Assembly (NCBI RefSeq): GCF_000566685.1
Contig: NZ_AZQN01000010.1
Span: 1 to 64,000, forward strand
Direction: 5' to 3'
DNA length: 64,000 nucleotides
Origin: Dyadobacter tibetensis Y620-1
Lineage (GTDB): Bacteria > Bacteroidota > Bacteroidia > Cytophagales > Spirosomataceae
In this document: positions 40,451-48,201 of the stretch, in pieces
Layout of the letters: the number at the start of each line of letters is the position of its first letter
Numbering within the stretch: the stretch's first letter is position 1
Position numbers and translations under genes: made by a program
The notes under the pieces: generated by a model
What the model was told of the DNA's origin: nothing
The model's database searches: none
The model's input: the letters and a program-made list of their open reading frames with translations, nothing else

Positions 40451-43237
40451 CTATTGCTTAATCCATTTTTTGCTAAAGGAATGTGTCCCTTCCTGAATTT
40501 GTAATATATAAATGCCGCTTGTTAAATGATCAAAGCCTAAATACTGCTTAAATTGAATGTCGGTTTTGGGGTATTGGTATGTTTCCAGAAGTTGACCTCC
40601 GGAATCGAAAATCTTCATGGAGATGTAGCCCAAATAAGTGCTGGACCAGCTGATTAGCGCGGATTCTGTTACCGGATTAGGGGCCAGAATCATTTTTTTT
40701 GCCTCCGTTTTGGGCTCATTTCCTGTTACCACACTCACTTCCCAAGGTACAAGATTCGGCTGTGGACTTGGTAAAGCCACCGAGGTTAGGATATGGAACT
40801 GGCCGGGACTAAATGTTAACTTGTCAACATTAGGCAGGGTTTGGCCCGTGAAATAGTCGAACCAAGTCCCTGCCGGAAGGGTAAGGTCCGCTGGTTCCAG
40901 TCCTAAATTTGCCAGCACCCATAGTTCATAATCCTGGGTGGTAAGGTGAAGCTTTTTTTGGGGGTTTACGCCTGCGTCCAAATCAAATGCTAAAGGGGTA
41001 CTACGATCTCGTAGTGCTATAAGCTGGGCTATTACCTGATACAGTTTTTGACGGTTTTCTTCCTTTTGGTACTCCCATTTAATGGGCTTGGCACCCGTAC
41101 GACCGTTTTCATCAATGGAGATATCATAGCCGAGTTCACCAAATTGCCAGATCATTTTTGGGCCTGGAGTCAGCAAAAAGAGTGCCGAGGAGGCTTTTAC
41201 CCGCTCTAAAGCACTGTTAAGGTTTCGTGCCGAGTACCCGTTGCCTATCCCCCCATTGGTTTGGGCATCAAACATCAATCTTTCTTCATCGTGACTTTCC
41301 ATATAACCAATAGCGGCTGGACGGTCGAACCCTATATGATTTTTCCAGGACAGGCGGTTGAAGTTCCCCTTTCCATTTTTTATGGTCTCGCGAAATGCCC
41401 CATTCTGGTTGTCCCATACTAGCATCCCATGCTTTGTGAGCTCTGCTTCTTCCTGGTCGCTTCCAAAATGCTCTAGAATGACGTAGGCTGTGGAATCGAC
41501 TGAGCGTATATGGTTGTAGATTTCTTTCCAAATGGCGATCCTGCTGGCATCATACTGCCCCCAAGCATTCACATTACCTTCCGAAAGCGTTTGGGTGAAC
41601 CCCTTGGACAAGTCGAAGCGATATCCATCGAAATGGTACTCTTCCAGCCAAAACCGTGTGACGTCTCTGACCAGTTCTTTTGTGGCAGGGGCCTCATGAT
41701 TGAAGTCGAAAAATACGCTAAAGGGGTGTGTAGCCTGCCTATTGAACATAGGACTGTCGCTAGCGGGCTGACTTCCATCCCAATACATCTTCACATATGG
41801 AAAATCGTAATCGGCCTGGTTGAGTACCATATCTAAAATTACGGCTATACCATTTTGGTGGCAGAGATCTATAAATCGCTTCAAATCTTGGGGACGCCCA
41901 TAGGCTTTGTCGGGGGCCATGGGAAATATAGGGTTATAGCCCCAGGAGTCATTTCCTGCAAACTCCATGATCGGCATTAATTCGATGGCATTGATTCCAA
42001 GTCTCTTTAAATATGGTAGCGTGTCTGCCAGAGTTTGGTACCACTGGGTGGCCGCAAAGTCTCGAACCAACAATTCATAAATTACTAAATCCTCAGACTT
42101 GGGCCGTTCAAAGGCTTTATTTTGCCAGGAATAGGTGGGTTGGTTGGTTTGCAATACCGTTACAATATTGTCCTTGGCCCGATCGGGAAAGGGCAGCAGG
42201 TCTGGGTAATTTCTGTCCGGAATAAAATGGTCATTATTTCGATCGAGTATCTTCTCTGAATAGGGATCGGCCACTGCCGTTACACCATTCACCAGATATT
42301 GAAAGGGGTATTCTCGACCAGGTTCTAAATTTTTCAGTTCCAGCCAATAGGTTTTACCGTCGGGGGTACGGTTCATTAGATACTCGGACTGAGGCATCCA
42401 TTCGTTAAAGTCCCCTAGGAGGTGAACGAAATTTTTGTCGGGAGCGAATAATACCAAAGTGGCCGAACGATCTGAGGTGTAGTTTATACCTTTTTTCAGG
42501 CCTTGGGGCAAAGATGCTATGCTTGGGCTGGGATTAACGGTAAAGGTAAAGCTATCGTGTTTTTCTTCTCCGTTGGCTTTCGCCGTTACCAGTACTAGGT
42601 GTGAGCGATTGTCGGCCCTGCCGGTAGGTATTTTCGCTCCGATAATACTATCGGTGAGTGAGGTCAGCGGGATATTGTCTACGGAGATACTCAGATCACA
42701 GACCTTAGAGGCCTTGGCCAGAATATCGATGGTCGTATTAGCTTCTACGAAAAAATGTTCCTCCTGTGGCTGGGTGAAGGCTACCTGTAGCGCACCTGAA
42801 AGATATAGATCGAATGTGAAATCTTCTGTCTGTGCCGAGCCATCTGCATTTTTCACTAAAACACCCATCCAAACCAGCTTTTTACCAGTTGGAACTGATA
42901 GATACTGATCTGGAATAAAGGTGATACTCCATTTATCATTTCCTAAGGCGGTCAGTTTCCCCGGGGCAAAGGGTTTGTCGAAACTAGTTTGTCCTTCGGG
43001 ACCATATTCGGACTGATTATTGGCTTCGGAGCCTCCCCACGCCCAAATATACAGATCTGCAGATGGGTTTAGCAATCCCTCTTTTCGGCTATCCTTAGCC
43101 AATTTCAGATCGAAAGTGAGGGTGACTTTACCGTTGGAAATAGGGAATGCCGGGCTGACTTGCAGGGCCTGTCCCAGGCACAAGGAGGAAATCCAGCAAA
43201 GGAAAATAGTAATGATATAATTTTTCATTTTCTGCAT
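40451..43237 (-). CDS. Secreted GH13 alpha-amylase-family enzyme with T9SS domain
   Basis: This 928-residue enzyme could also start at the ATG at 43228. A signal peptide (cleavage near LCLGQ) is followed by an N-terminal beta-sandwich region. A CBM48-like module (about 255-330: LVLFAPDKNFVHLLGDFNEW) comes before a GH13 barrel (about 370-790). Catalytic residues are visible: the Asp nucleophile in DGYRFDLSKG (about 539), the acid/base Glu in VILEHFGSDQ (about 589) and Asp in MESHDEERL (about 648). The last 75 residues (LAPNPVTESALISWS to SKKWIKQ) form a T9SS sorting domain. It probably cuts starch or pullulan at the cell surface before SusC/D uptake. It is the last gene of the starch locus. 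Confidence 0.88.
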   Translation of the reverse strand: MQKMKNYIITIFLCWISSLCLGQALQVSPAFPISNGKVTLTFDLKLAKDSRKEGLLNPSADLYIWAWGGSEANNQSEYGPEGQTSFDKPFAPGKLTALGNDKWSITFIPDQYLSVPTGKKLVWMGVLVKNADGSAQTEDFTFDLYLSGALQVAFTQPQEEHFFVEANTTIDILAKASKVCDLSISVDNIPLTSLTDSIIGAKIPTGRADNRSHLVLVTAKANGEEKHDSFTFTVNPSPSIASLPQGLKKGINYTSDRSATLVLFAPDKNFVHLLGDFNEWMPQSEYLMNRTPDGKTYWLELKNLEPGREYPFQYLVNGVTAVADPYSEKILDRNNDHFIPDRNYPDLLPFPDRAKDNIVTVLQTNQPTYSWQNKAFERPKSEDLVIYELLVRDFAATQWYQTLADTLPYLKRLGINAIELMPIMEFAGNDSWGYNPIFPMAPDKAYGRPQDLKRFIDLCHQNGIAVILDMVLNQADYDFPYVKMYWDGSQPASDSPMFNRQATHPFSVFFDFNHEAPATKELVRDVTRFWLEEYHFDGYRFDLSKGFTQTLSEGNVNAWGQYDASRIAIWKEIYNHIRSVDSTAYVILEHFGSDQEEAELTKHGMLVWDNQNGAFRETIKNGKGNFNRLSWKNHIGFDRPAAIGYMESHDEERLMFDAQTNGGIGNGYSARNLNSALERVKASSALFLLTPGPKMIWQFGELGYDISIDENGRTGAKPIKWEYQKEENRQKLYQVIAQLIALRDRSTPLAFDLDAGVNPQKKLHLTTQDYELWVLANLGLEPADLTLPAGTWFDYFTGQTLPNVDKLTFSPGQFHILTSVALPSPQPNLVPWEVSVVTGNEPKTEAKKMILAPNPVTESALISWSSTYLGYISMKIFDSGGQLLETYQYPKTDIQFKQYLGFDHLTSGIYILQIQEGTHSFSKKWIKQ

Positions 43238-43285
43238 GGTTTTAGGGCGTCAGCATTGCTCCGATGTATGAAAGAAAATTTGCCG

Positions 43286-45130
43286 CTAGAATTCCAATAT
43301 CATTGCTTTACCGGCTTGAAGCATTACGGATTTTTTGACATGAATGGTAGTGTCTTCCAGGATATTACGGGCTGTAAACTGGTTTGGAATTATTTCTTTG
43401 AAACGTTGCAGGTCTAGCTGATACGGCTCTTTATTTTTATTGAGTATGACCATTATTTTTTGCTGGGCGTTGTATCGGACCTGAACATACACGCCATTTT
43501 CTGGTGCAAAATGCATCAGTTTACCCTGATGTACTGCCGAAGCCGATTTTCGCCAATTGAGCAGTTTCCTTGTGAAATGGAGCAGGTCTGCCTGAGCATC
43601 TGTAAGGCCGGTTTGGTTGAATACGCTAATACTGTCTCCTTGCCAACCTCCAGGCATATCACCCCTGATTTCCCCATGCTCCTCACTGTTTGGGTTTGAC
43701 ATCAGGATTTCTGTGCCATAATATAGCTGAGGGATTCCCCGGGTAGTCATCAAAAACACCAGGGCCTGTTTTAAATGGTCTGAATTCTCTTTCAATTGAG
43801 TGAAAATCCTACTCATGTCATGGTTATCTGTGAAGGTTACCAAGTCGTTGGGCTGTGCATAGACGTAGTCGTTGGCCAATGTTTGATATAACCTGATAAG
43901 GCCTTCGCCCCATGATTCTTCTTCGTTAAATGCTTTAATCAGAGCTTCATTCAGAGGGAAGTCCATTAGGCTTTTGAGATTGGAGCGATATCCATCCTTA
44001 TTTTTCACCCCCCTTTGCCAGTTCGCCACAAGGCTGGGGTTGTATGACCACTCTTCTCCTACTATGTTGAAATCAGGATATTCAGCCATGATACGCTGGC
44101 TCCACTCCGCCATGAATTCCTTGTCTGGATAGGGGTAAGTGTCCATTCTGATGCCTCCCAGGTCGGCGTATTCTACCCACCATATGGCATTTTGAATGAG
44201 GTATTGCGCCAGATATGGATTCCGCTGGTTCAAATCGGGCATAGTGGGCACAAACCAGCCATCGCTTTGAAGTTTGATGTCGGAAGCGGAGGCATAGGCA
44301 TCATGTAGTGCTTCACGTCGGTGATTTGTGATGGTCACAGGTTGATTTTGATAATTTACCCAGTTGCTATCGGGCAAATCTTTCATCCACCAATGTTCCA
44401 AACCGCAGTGGTTTGCCACCATGTCGGCAATAAGTTTAATGTTCCTTTCTTTTGCCAACAATGACAGTCGCTTATAATCTTCATTGGTTCCAAATCGGGG
44501 ATCCGTTTTGCTGAAATCGGTAATCGCATAGCCATGATAGGAATAGGTGGGCATGTTGTTTTCCAGCAGAGGGTTGATCCATAGGGCCGTTACTCCTAAT
44601 TTTTCTATATAATCCAGATGGTCGATAATTCCTGCGATATCCCCGCCATGACGCGCATACATGGCCGTTCGGTCTAGGGTATCGGAAAGCCCGGAAATCT
44701 GATCATTTTGTTGATTACCATTAGCAAAACGATCGGGCGTGATCAGGTAGATGACGTCCTTGGCAGAGAAGCCCTCTCGTTGCGCCGAATGAGGGGTTCG
44801 TTCAAGAAGAGAGTAAGATTGGTGAATAGGCTTTCTTCCACTCTGTTCAAAAAGAATATCCATCTCACCCGCCTGTGTATTGGGGCTGATATGTAAATCT
44901 ATAAATAGATAATTGGGGTTATTGGTGCGATGCACTTTTTTAATGGTTACCCCCTTATGATTAATTTTGGGCTGGTAAGAAGAGATACCTGTCTCATGAA
45001 CCATAAGCTGAAGTAGTGGACTTTTCATACCCACCCACCAGTTCAGGGGTTCTATATGCTGGATTGGCCCTTGGGCATTAGCGCCTAAAGCTATTAACAG
45101 CAGGCATAAATATTGGAGATTTCTGAACAT
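43286..45130 (-). CDS. Neopullulanase / cyclomaltodextrinase-like GH13 enzyme
   Basis: This 614-residue protein has a signal peptide (cleavage after GANAQ) and an N-terminal cyclomaltodextrinase-type beta-sandwich (about 25-115). A GH13 barrel follows (YLITPDRFANGN, ADMVANHCG) with Asp nucleophile in GGIRMDTYPYPD (about 329), Glu acid/base in NIVGEEWSYN (about 358) and Asp in TDNHDMSRIF (about 437). A beta-sandwich C domain closes it. There is no lipobox and no T9SS tail, so it is likely periplasmic, like SusA of Bacteroides. It would break imported malto-oligosaccharides. A terminator separates it from the SusE-like gene. Confidence 0.9.
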   Translation of the reverse strand: MFRNLQYLCLLLIALGANAQGPIQHIEPLNWWVGMKSPLLQLMVHETGISSYQPKINHKGVTIKKVHRTNNPNYLFIDLHISPNTQAGEMDILFEQSGRKPIHQSYSLLERTPHSAQREGFSAKDVIYLITPDRFANGNQQNDQISGLSDTLDRTAMYARHGGDIAGIIDHLDYIEKLGVTALWINPLLENNMPTYSYHGYAITDFSKTDPRFGTNEDYKRLSLLAKERNIKLIADMVANHCGLEHWWMKDLPDSNWVNYQNQPVTITNHRREALHDAYASASDIKLQSDGWFVPTMPDLNQRNPYLAQYLIQNAIWWVEYADLGGIRMDTYPYPDKEFMAEWSQRIMAEYPDFNIVGEEWSYNPSLVANWQRGVKNKDGYRSNLKSLMDFPLNEALIKAFNEEESWGEGLIRLYQTLANDYVYAQPNDLVTFTDNHDMSRIFTQLKENSDHLKQALVFLMTTRGIPQLYYGTEILMSNPNSEEHGEIRGDMPGGWQGDSISVFNQTGLTDAQADLLHFTRKLLNWRKSASAVHQGKLMHFAPENGVYVQVRYNAQQKIMVILNKNKEPYQLDLQRFKEIIPNQFTARNILEDTTIHVKKSVMLQAGKAMILEF

Positions 45131-45154
45131 AACAGGAAAGAATTTTAGCGATCA

Positions 45155-45199
45155 TAAAAAATTTAAAGGGCACCATGGCCCATTGACCAGGTGCCCTTT
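45155..45199 (-). terminator. Terminator after the SusE/F-like gene
   Basis: AAAGGGCACC (45165-45174) pairs perfectly with GGTGCCCTTT (45190-45199). On the minus strand it is followed by AAATTTTTTATG. It lies 31 bases past the SusE-like stop and divides the transporter genes from the hydrolase genes. Confidence 0.82.
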
Positions 45200-45229
45200 C
45201 GGTTTTTATTTGATGGTGCTGATGTATGT

Positions 45230-46552
45230 TTATTTGCTTTTGGTGGCTGTATAACTCGCGTTATTTGGGTCTTTCAGGTCTAGGACAAAGCTCCATGTCC
45301 CTGCCGTCACGCTAAAGTTTTTGCCACCACTTTTCAATGGCCCGCTTGCGGCAATGGGGTCGGGCTCGGTTTCGGCAGTCGATCCCATATTAATACCCCA
45401 ATCGTCATTTTGGCGAAACTTTATCGCTCCTGCTTTTAGCACCACATTATTGAGATACCAGGTTTCGGTACTCAAATCGTATTTGAATTTCTGGTCGGGC
45501 TTATCACCCCAACCGGTAGCGGTAGCATCGCCGACGATGCCCCAGGGCGCGTAGGTGGAAAGGGTATATTTAAGATTTTTGAAATCGGCAGTCACCAGAT
45601 AGGTGCCTTTTTTAACGATGATATTATCTCCATTATCCACCAAAACACCATTAGCCCCCCCGTAATTGATGCCCCAATCGTTATTTAATCTGAATTTCAT
45701 TTCCCCATCGATCAAATTCACTACGGCAGTCCAGAGGTCTACTGAGGGGTCATACGTCAAGGCCAGATCGGGCGTTTTTCCCCAGTCGTTGGCGGCACTG
45801 CCCACCAGTCCCCAGCTGTATTTTTCAATTTTGTAAGTAAGGGCCACAGCGTTGAAGCTTACCTTGTAAGTACCTGCCTTTACAGTAATATTGTCACCGC
45901 CATCAGAGAGTTTTCCATCTTTCCCGCCCAGATTAACGGCCCAGTCATTATTTTGACGGAATTTTATCTCCCCATCGATAAAGGTAACATAGGCTACCAG
46001 CTCATTTGCTACATCGGTTTTGTAGAGGGGAGCGTCGGGAGTTTTTCCCCAATCGTTAATCGCGCTGCCCACAATTCCCCAGGGAGAACTAAGGTCTAGC
46101 TTTACGGAATAGGGGGTAACCTTTATGGTCATCACCTCGGAGGTGAGCAGGGTGGCTGCACCCAGCTTGGACTGGACGCGGATATCTACCTCGGAAGCTT
46201 CACCGGGAGCCAGGCCAAGTCCTATTAGTAAACTGTTGAGCTCAGCGGTTTTAAATTTTTTCTCCTGAGCCGATCCAGTTGTAACGGAGGCAGCTTTGGA
46301 AAAATCTCCCCCTTTTTTGTCAAGGAGAATCGTATTGGCTGCAGCGGCATTGAAGCCATAATCTGTTTGCCAGCTTATAGAAAGCGCTTCTGTTTGACTG
46401 GCCTCTTTGTCGAGCACTAAGTCCTGAGAAGATAGGCTGACGTTAGGGATAGCCCCTGTGTTCAGGATGGCCATATCCTGCTCCTTCATACAGCTCCAGG
46501 CAAGGAGTGCAGTAAATGTTAGTAGCAATAATTGATTGAAAAGTTTCATCAT
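45230..46552 (-). CDS. SusE/SusF-like starch-binding surface lipoprotein
   Basis: This 440-residue protein has lipobox AWSC (Cys21). An N-terminal SusE-type domain (about 30-150: SLSSQDLVLDKEASQTEALSISW) is followed by three homologous starch-binding modules starting at about 158, 247 and 337. Each opens WG(I/L)VG-x-A and contains K(F)R-x-N-(N/D)DW, the aromatic starch-contact pattern. It should be displayed on the outer membrane and hold starch for the SusC/D importer. It follows susD after 93 bases that include a strong hairpin. Whether to call it SusE or SusF is not decidable from the repeats. Confidence 0.88.
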   Translation of the reverse strand: MMKLFNQLLLLTFTALLAWSCMKEQDMAILNTGAIPNVSLSSQDLVLDKEASQTEALSISWQTDYGFNAAAANTILLDKKGGDFSKAASVTTGSAQEKKFKTAELNSLLIGLGLAPGEASEVDIRVQSKLGAATLLTSEVMTIKVTPYSVKLDLSSPWGIVGSAINDWGKTPDAPLYKTDVANELVAYVTFIDGEIKFRQNNDWAVNLGGKDGKLSDGGDNITVKAGTYKVSFNAVALTYKIEKYSWGLVGSAANDWGKTPDLALTYDPSVDLWTAVVNLIDGEMKFRLNNDWGINYGGANGVLVDNGDNIIVKKGTYLVTADFKNLKYTLSTYAPWGIVGDATATGWGDKPDQKFKYDLSTETWYLNNVVLKAGAIKFRQNDDWGINMGSTAETEPDPIAASGPLKSGGKNFSVTAGTWSFVLDLKDPNNASYTATKSK

Positions 46553-46588
46553 CTTCTGATTTTAAGTCGGTGTAGACAATCTAAAGGG

Positions 46589-46624
46589 GGGCTGGGACCT
46601 CCAGATTTGGGACCATCCCAGCCC
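46589..46624 (-). other. Intercistronic hairpin between susD and the SusE-like gene
   Basis: GGGCTGGGA (46589-46597) pairs perfectly with TCCCAGCCC (46616-46624). There is no T tail on the minus strand, so it is more likely an mRNA stability or processing element, or a leaky attenuator, than a terminator. Confidence 0.5.
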
Positions 46625-46645
46625 GGTATAATTGGTGAGCTGGAT

Positions 46646-48196
46646 TTAGTAACCCTTATTTTGTACCAATGAAGGGTTGGCTACCAGGTCAGTACCGGCA
46701 ATAGGGTAAAGAGTTCTAAAGTCCTCCACATCTTTCCCTGATTTTTCTCCACCTTTCCATGCCCAGTTATAGCCAGATGTGAACTTGCCAAAGCGAATCA
46801 GGTCTGTGCGGCGATGTGCTTCCCAGAAGAGCTCCCTGCCGCGTTCGTTCAGAAGGTTGTCCAAGGTTAGGACGGTCAGTTTATTGGCTTCCGCACGGGT
46901 CCTTAACCTGTTTACCAGTTCCAGGGCGAGGGAAGTATCTCCATTACCACCTCTTAGTACTGCCTCTGCATACATCAAATAAGCGTCAGCGAGGCGGTAG
47001 ACGGCAAAGTCAGTATCAGTATGGGTAAGGTTCTTGCCCGGAGTGCCATCCTTTTTAATATTTTTCCACTTGGTTACGGCATAGCCCTCTGTAAACGTGG
47101 TAATATTGTCGATTTCAAGGGTCTGCCCGGTACTGTAAAACATGGCCCTGGTATCCTTCTTATCATCAAATAGACCAACCAACTCCTTGGTGGTTCGGAA
47201 ACCCGCCCAGCCTCCATCCACACCGAAATCGGTAGGGTTCATGCTTCCGCCTACGGCTGCGTGAATAAGGGTAGTAGTGCCTCCCCAGGTTTGTGTTTCA
47301 TTCCCATCGAAATTGATGGTAAAAATGGTTTCTGGAGAGCTGTCATTGTCAGCCAAAAAGTTATGAGCGTATTTCGGCGCGAGCGTATAACCTGCGTCTA
47401 CGACTTTTTTGGCATATTCTGCGGCCTCAGTATACTTTTTCTGTCCTACATAAACTTCGGCGTTCAGATATAATTTAGCGAGGGTCATCCATGCGGCTGC
47501 TTGGTCGGCCCGGCCATATTCATTGGTTTTTGGAGCAGGAAGTTCCGCTTCCAGAGCCTTTAACTCTCCTTCCAGATAGGTGAATAATTCCTGACGGGTC
47601 GCTTGTTTGGGTAGGGCGGATCCTACCTGATCTTTTTCGGTTACCAAGGGTATGTTCCCAAATAAATCGATGCCATGGTAGTAAACCAATGCCCGAATAA
47701 AACGTGCCTCTGCCCTGTAATTTTTGATGTCCTGGCTATTGGCAATTCCCCGTGAGCTAAGTTTTTCATCTGTTGTTTCCCGCAAGAATTCATTGGCTAC
47801 CGCAGCCTGAAACAGGATACGAGAGTAGAATGCAGAAGACCATTGATTGGAAGCTGTCCAACTCATTTTATGAAGGTCGGGAAGGCCCGGGTCTCCCCAG
47901 CCCGTAACAGCCTCGTCGGTAGGGAACTCCTGAAGGTACCAGTAGACCCGCATATAGCCCTGAGATCCTCCATCGTAATTTTTTAAATCTACGTCGTCGT
48001 CCTTTGGTTTGATTCCTGATACGGCTAAGCCGGCGTAAAGTTTGGCCAGTATAAGCTTATAATTATTAACATCCTGATAAACCAGCTCCGAAACCTCGCC
48101 TACGTAGGGCTTCGTGTCTAAATCTTTACAAGCGCCAAGCCCCAGGAGCATCAGCGTGGCGCAAAGGGTAGTCTTAAATATATTTTTCATATCCAA
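46646..48196 (-). CDS. susD: SusD/RagB-type nutrient-binding outer membrane lipoprotein
   Basis: This 516-residue protein has lipobox GLGAC (Cys23) followed by KDLDTKP, the usual SusD start. The TPR-like helical scaffold is apparent (FIRALVYYHGIDLFGNIPLV, AWMTLAKLYLNAEVY, DAYLMYAEAVLRGG). The C-terminal RELFWEAHRRTDLIRFGKF motif is the family hallmark. It forms the lid of the SusC barrel and hands over glycans. The neighbouring amylases and three-module starch-binding protein make starch the likely ligand. It begins 5 bases after susC ends. Confidence 0.95.
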   Translation of the reverse strand: MDMKNIFKTTLCATLMLLGLGACKDLDTKPYVGEVSELVYQDVNNYKLILAKLYAGLAVSGIKPKDDDVDLKNYDGGSQGYMRVYWYLQEFPTDEAVTGWGDPGLPDLHKMSWTASNQWSSAFYSRILFQAAVANEFLRETTDEKLSSRGIANSQDIKNYRAEARFIRALVYYHGIDLFGNIPLVTEKDQVGSALPKQATRQELFTYLEGELKALEAELPAPKTNEYGRADQAAAWMTLAKLYLNAEVYVGQKKYTEAAEYAKKVVDAGYTLAPKYAHNFLADNDSSPETIFTINFDGNETQTWGGTTTLIHAAVGGSMNPTDFGVDGGWAGFRTTKELVGLFDDKKDTRAMFYSTGQTLEIDNITTFTEGYAVTKWKNIKKDGTPGKNLTHTDTDFAVYRLADAYLMYAEAVLRGGNGDTSLALELVNRLRTRAEANKLTVLTLDNLLNERGRELFWEAHRRTDLIRFGKFTSGYNWAWKGGEKSGKDVEDFRTLYPIAGTDLVANPSLVQNKGY

Positions 48197-48201
48197 TATA
48201 A

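Noticed and set aside
40230-40496. 88-codon plus-strand frame between the ABC exporter and GH13 genes
   Set aside because: It runs into the antisense of the T9SS domain of the GH13 gene and has no family signal.
45230-46552. Triplicated sequence as a DNA repeat or recombination product
   Set aside because: The repeats are protein domains of the SusE/F type that differ at many codons, so they are old module duplications.
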